From Phallusia mammillata (lineage: Eukaryota > Chordata > Ascidiacea > Phlebobranchia > Ascidiidae), in assembly GCA_003260075.1 (NCBI GenBank), contig QLIY01000014.1, forward strand, positions 312,312 through 376,311: 64,000 nt of DNA, given 5' to 3'. A program made the position numbers and the translations under genes. Under the pieces are notes generated by a model that was not told where the DNA came from, did no database searches, and worked only from the letters and a program-made list of their open reading frames with translations. How positions within the stretch are numbered: the first letter of the stretch is position 1; the number at the start of each line of letters is the position of its first letter. Below are positions 42,001-52,400 of this stretch, in pieces.

Positions 42001-42099
42001 AGTCAATCTGCGAGTGGAGGTGCTGGAGAACGAAACCTCACTGCGATTGACATCAGGGAGGGATTAGTGCATGAGGATCCAAGTGTTATGTTTCAGTAA
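39085..42099 (+). CDS. Popeye-domain membrane protein (POPDC1-like)
   Basis: Second Popeye protein, closer to POPDC1 (BVES). Exons: 39085-39242, 39315-39516, 39762-39910, 40171-40279, 41471-41602, 41968-42099, giving 293 residues. The N-terminus has glycosylation-type sites (NGT, NLT) before three membrane segments (LLIFAFVLLMVWDILFW, FDVVIWGTLFLVQNLV). The Popeye domain shows FEPFNITRREFKAL, YPGDKYAVEN, VSLLVSG, MIDSAEWDT, CFYLCWNREKLQYYL and IRGKDVMDKLY. In relatives the cAMP site uses a DSPE-type motif. DSAEW here and DSSEW in the other gene fit it loosely. The tail is short compared with vertebrate POPDC1. AATAAA at 42159-42164 follows the stop. The intron 40280-41470 carries a composite retroposon. 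The gene converges on PAAF1. Confidence 0.9.
40651..41308 (+). mobile_element. Composite tRNA-related retroposon with a 14-bp target duplication
   Basis: TTAAACCATAGTAT is repeated exactly at 40637-40650 and 41309-41322. Inside are two nearly identical tRNA-like units (A box tagctcagttggtagag, B box ggttcgaatcc, 7-bp acceptor stem gcctgtg/cgcaggc). The first unit lies between 47-bp inverted repeats (about 40649-40695 and 40992-41039), and the second unit follows without them. The length of the duplication points to LINE-type insertion. It resembles the composite SINEs known from Ciona. The tRNA parts have an extra base before the anticodon stem, so they are not called as tRNA genes. Confidence 0.82.
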
Positions 42100-42811
42100 T
42101 TAAAATGGTTTTGTGGTCAAAAGATTTTATATTCAGCTGCATGCATTTTACGTTGGGAAATAAAAATTGCCCAAAAGTTTATATACTCCTCAGAAAGGCC
42201 TCAGAAACATAGTATCACTTGTCAAGATTTTATGTTCGTTTATGTGTACTAGTGATGGGACGATACCAGATTTTGAAGCGAGTACCGATGCCGAGTACCA
42301 CATGTATATGATGAGTACTTAAGTGTAGTGTTGTACTTAGTTGTATATCATTAGCTAATTTATCTGCCATGGTCGGGCACACACATATGCCGAAAAATGT
42401 AATCTCCACATGATAGCAAAAAATATATACGTAAACTGGCGGAACTTTTTTTCCAATTTTGTGCTGTCCAAAGCAAATATTGGCATAAAGTTGCATCTAT
42501 TTATATGGTGTAAATCGGCCTTCGGTACTCGCACGTTGGTATTGAAAACTGAGTACAAGTATTGATACCACTGAAATCATTCGATACCGAGTACCGAGTA
42601 CTCGTCCCATCACTAATGTGTACATAGCCCAGAAAGTAAAAAAAAATTGTCAGGGAAAATACACTAGCTACTAGGACATTTATATTTCTGTACACTACCA
42701 TCACGGCATGCAGTGTATACAAATCCATCATTTGCCTGGGGGGGGGGGCTCGTCCCATCACTAATGTGTACATAGCCCAGAAAGTAAAAAAATATTGTCA
42801 GGGAAAATACA
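42100..42811. other. Space between convergent POPDC1-like and PAAF1 genes
   Basis: It holds AATAAA at 42159-42164 for the plus-strand gene and a hAT MITE at 42250-42615. A duplicate of the PAAF1 3' end (42616-42737, repeated after the G run 42738-42748) is also present. No further gene. Confidence 0.75.
42250..42615. mobile_element. hAT-like MITE, TAGTGATGGGACGA family
   Basis: 366 bp. Ends TAGTGATGGGACGATACC and GTACTCGTCCCATCACTA, with a perfect 8-bp duplication ATGTGTAC at 42242-42249 and 42616-42623. Confidence 0.92.
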
Positions 42812-45701
42812 CTAGCTACTAGGACATTTATATTTCCGTACACTACCATCACGGCATGCAGTGTATACAAATCCATCATTTGCCTCTGTGACCTCATAAA
42901 CAGCGTCACAGTCAGGTCCTGTGAGTTCATGTACAATTTTCAAACTTTGACTTCTTTTGTCTGATGCCACCACTTTCATCAGCGCACATCTTCCATTGGC
43001 AAAACCAACCCAGAAGCTGGGCTGATCTTTACAAATATTAGATGGGTGCATGGAAAGAACATGAGATTCAGTGCTACTGTCTGTTAGGATTGGTGCACTA
43101 AGAAAAGAAAAAAATAAATGAATGGTTGTACAAGTTGCCTTCGACATTTTTAAATGTATACCTTGTTTCATGGAGGTCAATGATGTGTATTGTTCCGTTC
43201 TGGCAGCCCGCCGCAACTAGGCGATCATTTACGAAACAACAGCAGTTTACAGGATTTTGTAGTTGCAAACTAAACAGTTGCTTTCTACACCCAACATGGT
43301 ATCCTTCGATATTACCATTTTCACAACCAATTATTAAAAGTTTGTTTTCTGTTCCAACTTCCAATTCACCTAAAAACATCCAGTTTAAATAATGGATAAA
43401 TGACCCGAAATTCGAGCCTGAACCCGAATGGTTTTTAAGAAGTCTGTTTGGACACGAAAGTTTATTGACAGGCCTCTCATAAAAGCCTGCAAAACGTACT
43501 TTTGTACAGAATATAATTAAAAATGGCATGTTAGGGCTGTTGGGCATTAGGTGAAGTCCAGCAACTAGCTACCAAGTTGGGTAATTTTATCTGAAAAAAT
43601 AACAGACACAGAACTTGTTTGCTCAACAAATCCTAAGCCTGAACCCGAAAAGTCCGGCCCGACTTACAATTCTGGATTACAATAATAGGACAAAACATTA
43701 ATATGTGTTTTAATATAAAAAAAAACAGTTGTGTCACATACTTCTGGAATCAGTGTCTTCTATTTCACAAAAAAACTCTTTCGGTAGATCTTTATTTATT
43801 GTGGTAATGGAGCAGCAGTTGATCTCCTCTCTATCTTTAACTAAACAAGCGATTTCTGAGGCAGATCCGCAATCCCACAGACGTACTGTCCCATCTGCTG
43901 AGCAAGATATAATATTTCTTCCCTTGTCAACTATGGCAATGCAGCGGATCGGCCGTTTGTGGACACCACTGATTGTTCTGTATGGTAAAATGTGCATCAA
44001 CTGAAGGGTAGCAGCTTAACAAATTTGCCAGAGAGCTTGTATGTTGGATACATGTGGCAGATATGCCTTGACAATAATAGCAATTGTTGGAACATTTGCG
44101 GGTTCACTACAAACAAGCTTTTATTGATTCTTTATGTAATGCTTGGTCTAAACCAGGGGTGGGCAACCTGCGGCCCTTCATTAAATCTTGTGCGGCCCGC
44201 AGAGATGCTTGGATTTTAAAAGTACTGGCAAATGAGTCCAATTATTACATATTTTTGATCTGATTAATGCGCCTGATGCTAGTTTTCTGCGATCTGGCAA
44301 AATGTGGCTAGAATCAAATACGAATTATACTTGTAGTTAAGCATATTTGGTAAGAAACAAAGCAAAATCACTTTGTGTGATGCACATGTGCGGCCCTCCA
44401 TCCAATTTTGACATTTATAATTGGCCCTACAGTAAGAAAGGTTGCCCACCCCTGGTCTAAACCGTCCTCTAAAAATGAACAAATTATGATAATAACTTTA
44501 CAAACAGTTTAAAATTTGTGCAAGTGGTACAGTGATGCAAGTTTGGGTTTTGCTCAATTTATTTTTTAAGCCATGTCTGGTAAAACTGATGTACCTAGCA
44601 CATGTGCCATCTTCTGCAGACCATATCTTCATTTGAGTGTCCATCCCACCACTAATAACAACCACACCAGATGGAAAGAAATTGCAACATTCTACTTCTC
44701 CAAAATGTCCCTCTAATTTTCTCTGACAGATAAATCAAGTGAAAACTTTAATTTATACTTTGCTAACTCATAATAGATTATATGTTAAACATTACATAAC
44801 TGTGACCAAAAGTTAGCTACTCTGCAAAACGAGTGTCTTGTCCTGTTATTTGCAAGTTCTATTTAACCATTGTTTCTTTGATGTTTTCTCAAAAACGAAA
44901 AAAAAAACAGTTAATGTGCAAACATAACCCATTAGGCTTTGGCATGTAATTAAAATTATGCAGAGTTGCAGACACATGGGCCATACTATTGACACAGCTT
45001 TACGTACACAAACTAGGTATTATTGTTTCACTTACCCTGACGCTACCCGACTTTGTGTCCCAAATAACAAGAGTTTCATCTCTTGAAGCAGAAACACCCA
45101 AACCTCCTCCTATTGATACATCCATTGCACCTATCTATAAAAAATGAGAATCTTTGTATCTTAACTATCACGTTACAATATCCCACCATTAAACAACAGC
45201 TCACATATTTATTGAAAAAAAAAAGACATTTGAGGTGTCCAATGGATTGGCTTATAAGATTATGTTATTATGACATACTATAAGCATACATTATTCATTT
45301 CATGTTAAAACTCACATTGCTTTTGTGTATGTTTCTGAAGACAGCAACAGGTGCAATAAAGTTGATTGTAAGACATTCTTGTGGAAATGACAAAGTTATT
45401 GAGTGTTTTTCCATCGTTTCAACTTTAAATCCTTCTGCCACTCGAATATTTGATTTTCCATCGACATTTGTGATATCACCATGAACAGTTGGGTTAACGG
45501 GATGTTTCAGATACACCCAAGCTTTTCCATTATTCTGCCTAAAACATGGTAACATTTTACATGAAAAAGTTTCCAGTATTTAATAAAATGTCCAATCAGT
45601 TCCAAACTCAATTTGTTATATGCTTTTACTTACCATAAAACTTCATCCCAATTTGATTGCAAAACCATAAATGGATTGCTTGTAACGTTGGGGCTAGTCA
45701 T
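42812..45701 (-). CDS. PAAF1: Proteasomal ATPase-associated factor 1, WD-repeat protein
   Basis: In vertebrates PAAF1 binds the 19S proteasome ATPases and restrains assembly of the 26S particle. Minus-strand exons: 45701-45634, 45538-45316, 45134-45036, 44722-44595, 43977-43742, 43369-43162, 43097-42812, giving 415 residues (human about 390). Diagnostic words are GGGLGVSASRDETLVIWD, FFPSGVVVISGGMD, MKIWSAEDGTC, IAIVDKGRNIISCSADGT, RLWDCGSASE, ELEVGTENKLL and HELTGPDCDAVYEV. The WD repeats form a propeller. The start begins MTSPNVTSNPF. The second allele, seen after a G10 linker with its ATG at 45830, reads MSIPNVT. The 42616-42737 and 42749-42883 stretches duplicate the final exon end. The first exon faces the small gene at 46344, so the two may share a promoter. 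Confidence 0.92.
44154..44454. mobile_element. hAT-like MITE, CAGGGGTGGGCAAC family
   Basis: 301 bp. Ends CAGGGGTGGGCAACCTGCGG and aaggttgcccacccctg, with a perfect 8-bp duplication GTCTAAAC at 44146-44153 and 44455-44462. It lies in a PAAF1 intron. It has the same end type as the element enclosing the SMC1 fragment, and its size supports a short original element there. Confidence 0.93.
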
Positions 45702-46343
45702 TATTTTGGGAAAATTACATGAAAATAATTTTATGAAACTTTACAACCACAACACCTGGTAAGTCACGTGGTTATGTTGTCGTGCGAAATCACTGAGGGG
45801 GGGGGGTCTTGTAACGTTGGGGATAGACATTATTTTGCGAAAATTGCATGAAAATAATTTTAAAAAACTTTTCAACAACAACACCTGGTAAGTCACGTGG
45901 TTATGTTGTCGTGCGAAATCACTGAAGCAAACTAAATTTCATTTTATTACATAAATTAATTTTTATCTTATAAATTAAATTAATTAGGTTATAGATTGGA
46001 ATGTTTTTCGGCTGGAACAGAAAAAATGTCCTAAATTTTTGTTCAAACTTTTTTGTTGTTGTATTTTAGCAATTTATTTCACTTCTATGGAATGTTAGGG
46101 GGGGGGGCACATAAATTAATTTTTATCTTACAAATTAAATTAATTAGGTTATAGATTGGAATATTTTTCGGCTGGAACAGAAAAAAATGTCCTAAATTTT
46201 TGTTCAAACATTTTTGTTGTTGTATTTTAGCAATTTATTTCACTTCTATGGAATGTTATGACGTCTTCTGAAACCCGGCTTGAAAATCATTTGTAACTTT
46301 TTTTTCATGAACATTACGTTTCAAATTTCAAATCCTTGAAACT
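45702..46343. promoter_or_regulatory. Divergent promoter region, PAAF1 and the small gene
   Basis: As assembled the two starts are 642 bp apart, but G10 linkers at 45797-45806 and 46098-46107 are each followed by a repeat of the preceding sequence. The true distance is probably about half that. Contains an E-box-like cacgtg repeated in both alleles. Confidence 0.55.
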
Positions 46344-48108
46344 ATGGATTCGGTAAGTTTTTTTCAGAAAATTGCTGCTAGTATTAAACTAGATATAATT
46401 TAGTTACGAGAAACAATAGTTTTGGTGTATGTTAGACGTTAGTAGTGGTAATTTTGGGGGGGGGGGTCCTTGTAATGAAGCAAGTGTGTTTTTAAAAGGT
46501 TTGTATAAAACTTTGTCTATTTTAAATAAATCTCAATGCCCAAAACCATTTATTGATTTGCTTTTTAGTACATAAAAAATACTCTTTTTTAAGGGGGGGG
46601 GGATGACCCGTAATTTTGGTCTTTTTGTTAGTGTTTAATTCTTGACATTTTTTAAACAGAAAGTGCAATCTGAAAATGCTGATGTTGCATCCATCCCTTG
46701 TCATGAAGCAAGTGTATTTTTAAAAGGTTTGTATAAAACTTGTCTATTTTAAATAAATCTCAATGCCCAAGACCATTTATTGATTTGCTTTTTAGTACAT
46801 AAAAAATACTCTTTTTTAACCATTTGCACAAACACAGATACATTTCAGTTAGATACATACAGATACATACAGAAGTTATGATGAATATTTAAGTTATTTC
46901 AGCTCAGCATTGCTTTACATGGTTGATTTTAACACAAGTCTTTAAAAAGTTTAAAGTAAATTGATGTGTTTGTTCGAAGATTCAACTACTGCAATACAAC
47001 AATACACAATGCAGGAGTACTTGCCTCGATTTAGGTATGTGTAGTTTTTGTAATTTAGGCTACACACAGTGGTGGGATTCTGCCGGTTTGCACCGGTTCT
47101 ATAGAACCATCTCACAAAATGTTATGAGATCAGCGGACCAGTTAGCATGCCAAACAATTTAAATCTCACCAATGGAAATTTGAATCCCACCACTGGTTTC
47201 ATGAGATCAGCGAACCGACTGACAAAAAATTGAATCCCACCACTGGTTACACACCTTTATATTTAGTACGTTTTCCAGAATACAAATTTGTATTGAAATT
47301 TATGGAAAACAACATTTTGTATTACACAAGCCTTTGCCATTATTTATGTACCTGGCAAATAATTTAAGTTTTGTTATGTTTTGAATTGGCTTTAATTCAC
47401 ATCATGGAATATTTCATAATTATTTTGATGCACTTTTTGGAAAGATTTATAACTTACATAACACAAAATCACCTCAAACTTGTTTTGTAGTTCAAGTTTG
47501 CAGCTTGAAGGGCAGTATTTAAACAAAACAGACAAACTTATAGCTAACTTTGAAGAGCGTGAAAAAGGTATGATGTTTCGATACAAAAAAATGTTTGTTG
47601 TTGTCATATGTACACACAATGATTTTATAACTGGAATTACATTTAGCCTTGGACATATGTTTACCTATGATTGCTCTAAACTGCAGTAAATTATCACTAA
47701 AATTGACAATTTAATAAAATACTTTAGAATTTCCAAATTTGTAAATAAAAGAGCATGTAAATAAAATCACAATGCATTTTTAACTTGGTAAAATTCTCTT
47801 AATGCTGAAATTTTTCCAACTGAAACCCACAAACCAAACAGTAAACTTCCGGGGGGGGGGCGGCAGTTTTTAAACAAAACAGACAAACTTATAGCTAACT
47901 TTGAAGAGCGCGAAAAAGGTATGATGTTTCGATACAAAGAAATGTTTGTTGTTGTCATATGTACACACAATGATTTTATAACTGGAAGGGGGGGGGGAAC
48001 AAAACTGCCATACCCCCAATGCTTTTAGGGCTAATGGAACAGAAAAATGCCATGCTACAAAAACTTGAAGCTGTATCGAGAAGTCTTCGGCCTCAAAAGA
48101 CCCAGTGA
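46344..48108 (+). CDS. Small uncharacterised coiled-coil protein
   Basis: I do not recognise the family. Exons: 46344-46352 (MDS), 46660-46711 (KVQSENADVASIPCHEA), 46980-47034 (STTAIQQYTMQEYLPRF), 47491-47567 (LQLEGQYLNKTDKLIANFEE), and a final exon ending at TGA 48106-48108 (IPPMLLGLMEQKNAMLQKLE). The phases agree through exon 4. The last acceptor is lost at the G10 linker 47988-47997, so exon 5 starts near 47998 or was longer. The product is about 100 residues, acidic to neutral, with heptad-like helices in the last two exons and no signal peptide or membrane segment. Exon 4 is repeated at 47866-47944 as an allelic copy. It is back to back with PAAF1 and followed by the protease gene. Mediator-, kinetochore- or BLOC-type small subunits are possible, but nothing supports one of them. 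Confidence 0.6.
47067..47245. mobile_element. hAT-like MITE, CAGTGGTGGGATTCA family (internally deleted)
   Basis: 179 bp. The ends are CAGTGGTGGGATTC and GAATCCCACCACTG. The flanks gctacaca (47059-47066) and gttacaca (47246-47253) agree at 7 of 8. A second right-end copy lies inside. It is in intron 3 of the small gene. Confidence 0.8.
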
Positions 48109-49485
48109 TCTAGTTTTAAATCATTTTATTGAATTGGTTCTTAATTCTGTTATGTGATGTTCTTTTTAATGTTTTTGAATATAGTGTTTACCAATTTAAT
48201 CTGTGCTTTTTCTAAAGTTCCAATAGTTGTTAAATATTTTATCAAAAGATGCTAAACCAAAGGCCAAAACAGCTCAATAACTTTGTATCATAAGCTTTTG
48301 GGTTCTAATTACATTGATGTTTACTTTAGTTGAACGCATGTTATGGATGTCGTTTCTTAAGGGGTCACGTATGGAATCTTTTTACTGCTTGCAGCTTGTC
48401 TATGTGGTTTAAGCAAGAAATAAGTCACAGATATGTGCAAGACTTTTACAGCTGGTACATATATGATATGTTGTGTAAATCTTATGCATGAGTTTTTGCC
48501 TGTGGAAACATACAGGCTTTAAAACATCATTGGTAAATGTTAGACCGGATGTGAATGTGGTAGTGAGTATTTTTTAAAACGGCCTCAACATATGACTATG
48601 AACTAGGCCACCCTTCTAGTTAATTTTGCATATGTAGCCTATAGAATCTAGAGTCTAGATAAAGAAACTACTGGGCCTAAAAACTGGTTTCAAATATATG
48701 TGACAAGACTATAGTGCATTAGTTGTAGGGCGAATCAACCTTTAAAAATTTTACATCTAACCAACGTTTCCAGTTAATGTTTGTGAAGACTTCCATCGTC
48801 AATACTGTGCGTCAGTGAGCTTTAAATGTTGAAAATCTATTTGCCCTTTCGTTAAAGGGGGGGGGGGCGATGTGAATGTGGTAGTGAGTATTTTTAAAAA
48901 AGGCCTCAACATATAACTATGAACTAGGCCGCACTTGTAGTTAATTTTGCATGTGTAGCCTATAGAATCTAGAGTCTAGATAAAGAAACTACTGGGCCTA
49001 ACAACTGGTTTCAAATATATGTGACAAGACTATAGTGTATGTGCATTAGTTGTAGGGCAAATCCACCTTTAAAATTTTTACATCTAACCAACGTTTTCAG
49101 TAAATGTTTTTGAAGACTTGCATCGTAAACACTGTACGTCAGTGAGCTTTAAATGTTGAAAATCTATTTGCCCTTTCGTTAAAGCCAATTATAGAATTCC
49201 CAGTAAGTCTTTTGCGGATAGTTTCACCCCCGGGCACAAATCGTGCACCAGCGTCGCTTCATTTGACGTCATGTACACTACAGCAGAACGCGCGATCGGT
49301 GAAATTTTCGGTGAGTGTGTGCGTTTTGGATGCAAATGTTTGTTTTGCAAGTAAGCTCTGAAATTGTAACTTTAAAAATCTGCCTTTTGCTGTCAACTGT
49401 TGGGTCTCAGAGCAGACTTATAACACTGTTGATTGTTTAGGCTCTGAAGCTGCTGGAATTTTGTGAAAGTTCTCGTTTGCAAAGA
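48109..49485. other. Region between the small gene and the protease gene
   Basis: AT-rich, with a long allelic duplicate: 48541-48856 is repeated at 48869-49184 after the G run 48857-48867, with about one difference per 20-30 bases. The protease promoter should lie in 49190-49485, where a CRE-like tgacgtca occurs near 49265. No gene is seen. Confidence 0.6.
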
Positions 49486-52400
49486 ATGTTTTCAAAATAC
49501 GTTTTAGGCTTTTTGCATCTGTTGCTCGTCGAAGCAGTTTTCACAGTCAACGCGGCAAGGTAGGTTGATGCTATATTGATACGAAAGCCGTTTTTCAGAT
49601 TGGGTTTTCCGTTTAGCAGGGCAGATTATTTTTTGCCTTTTGTTCCCCCTTTTTTTCAGTTTTGGAAAAAGAATTAAACCTATAAGCACTAACATTCAAA
49701 TTCTGTTACATATACACACAATTAAGCGATCGCGAATTATTAATAAACTTTTCGATGTCAACTTTTACCACTAATGACCGCTTTGGCAATTGCCGAAATT
49801 AGTGACATTAATTTAAATCGTTTTCGGTTTCGAAGTAGTTTTGCCTCAACGCAATTTTTGCGGACTCAGCAAAAATGAACTACAATTTGGGAATTTTCTG
49901 TACATTGGTCATGAACTCACAAAAACTTTTCGCACACGCATTCAAATCTGCCTATTTGCGTTTTTGACACACTTTTGCGTTTTTGAAAAGAAATAAAACT
50001 TATCGCATTTAACAAGCATAGGGCATATGTATGGGAGTCTGGGACATCGAAACGTCGGCATATTGTAATAAAGACTGCTGGAAGAGCTTAAAATTTGCTG
50101 ATACAATATGCCTGGCAGCAACAGTTTATTCATATGGCATATGTATATGTATTCATAACAAATACTTGGTTTTGATTATAATTGTATTTGAACCAGCAGG
50201 CATCGGGCAAAAAGACAACTGCCAACAGAATGCGCGAGATATACAGACGTGAATTATCCGTGCAAGAAAACCATAATGGAAACTTACAGCGCTTACTGCC
50301 TTAATGCTTTCTATATTCCACAACCTTGTTTAAGGTAAGTTCTGGCCACAAAGAAGTTGGTATACATCTTATGCAAGAATTACATGTTACTAATTTATAT
50401 GTAACCAGTGGTGGGATTCAAATTTTTGTCAGCCGGTCCTATCACAAAAGTCATATTTTTCAGCCGGTTCTGTTACAAAAAGTCCATTGACAGTAAGCAG
50501 TAATGCTAATGGTTCGCTGGCCTCGTAAAATTTCGTGAGACGGTTCTATAGAACCGGTGCGAACCGACTGAATCCCATTTAGTGAGACGGTTCTATAGAA
50601 CCGGTGCGAACCGGCTGAATCCCACCACTGTATGTAACTTAAAAGTGTGCCACAAATAGCTCTGTGCTATAGCACCGTGTTTGAATTTTATGCTGACTGT
50701 AATTGAGTTTTGTGGTGGTTAAGTAACTACAATGCTTAAGAGCGGCGTGTCGCAACAATTTAAGCACTTAATAATTTTCAACAGTTCAAACAACCTATTA
50801 TTTTACGGCTCGTGTTTTTTTTAACAAAAACTATAACGTTTTGTTTTTAGACAAACAGTTCCTGTACGGTAAAGTGATCCTATCTAAGTCTTACATATTA
50901 ATGAGTTCTTCACCTAATTAATCGTAGGCGCCATAGGTTTGTCGGAGATATCACATTTCATGAACTTTCCGCAAGAAAACGAATTAAGTTTCACATTCAA
51001 ATAAATTCGTGGAATTTTACGTCATTGACGCTTTGGGATTTTTATTTGAGATATATTTAGAATTTTTGTTGTTTAAATTTAAATCTATGTATTTTTCGTT
51101 TATTTATCGCTTTCGCTTTTAAGTAGAAGGTGATTGTTTCAAACAGTTTTTTTATTTATTGAGCTATACACCAACTATATATTTGTTTACAAATGCCTAG
51201 TTTAAAATTTAGGTTCTCGGAATTTATTGTTAGAACAACGCTCCTGCTTACACCAATGCGCAAGTTCATCTGTTTTCTGGAACTAATAACGAGATTTAGG
51301 CGACACATACAACAAAAAACTAAATAGTTTTTTTTTGTAACGAGTTTTATAAACCTTGGGCACGTAAATGAAATTAATATATGCTGAACATTCAAAAGAG
51401 TTTTTTTAATACGCCATTGGCTATTTTGGGCTTTTTAAAATATTTCAATGAAATTTCGATTACTGTAATTGTGACCGGCTGATTCGGAACGGCTCCTTCA
51501 ATAGGCCTGGCGTACTACGATCGTAGTAACGAATTTATAAAAAAATTCCGCGTAAAAAGTGAGTTATTATATTCTGCGCATTCAAATAAGTTAAAAATTA
51601 TGTCATTGACTATTTAGGCTTTTCAAAGATTTTAGTGGGATTTCAATTGTTAATAAAACCTAGTTTGCATGTTGTTTCAGACAAAGACCGCGAGAAATTC
51701 AATCTACTTGCACGAGACGTGAAAAAGTTTGTTGTTTGGGTCATCGTATGCTTGCCGGAAGATGTGTCCCAAACAGTAAGACATTTTGTGTACAGTACAC
51801 TACGTTTTTTTGCATCGAGAAACACTACAAAAATAAATACCAGAAACTTGGCCGAATGGTCCAGCGCCTGACCCATATACATACATAAAAAAAACCTTGA
51901 TCGGGATTCGTCCCCGGGAGTGTCCTGGGTGGGGGGGGGGGAATGACGATGATAGCCGCATAACATATAAGCCAAAATATCGAAAAATAGAAAAAACAAA
52001 AAACTAATGCAGTATAGTTTAAACGCAGTAACACATAAGCGATCTACACAATTGTGCTGTTGGTAATATGCTAAAACGTTACGTATTTAATTTGTATTCC
52101 ATTATGTTTTGTCAACGTTCTGTACCCTTATGCCGTAGTTTGGTGACCTTTAGTACTCTACTACATATATATTTTCTTGTTTGTTGTATTTGCGTGTCTT
52201 TTTTACAATATACTTTTTACCAAAGGTCGACCTGAGGCCTGTGATGGAACGCCTCTCATAATATCGGGAAGTTCAGGCGTCTTAACATCAGTCAATCATC
52301 CAAGGAATTATCCCAATAACTTGGATTGTGCTTGGAATATAAATGCAGCGCCTGGTGGTCGAATTTCAATCCGAATCACACAACTTAATTTACAGCCAAA

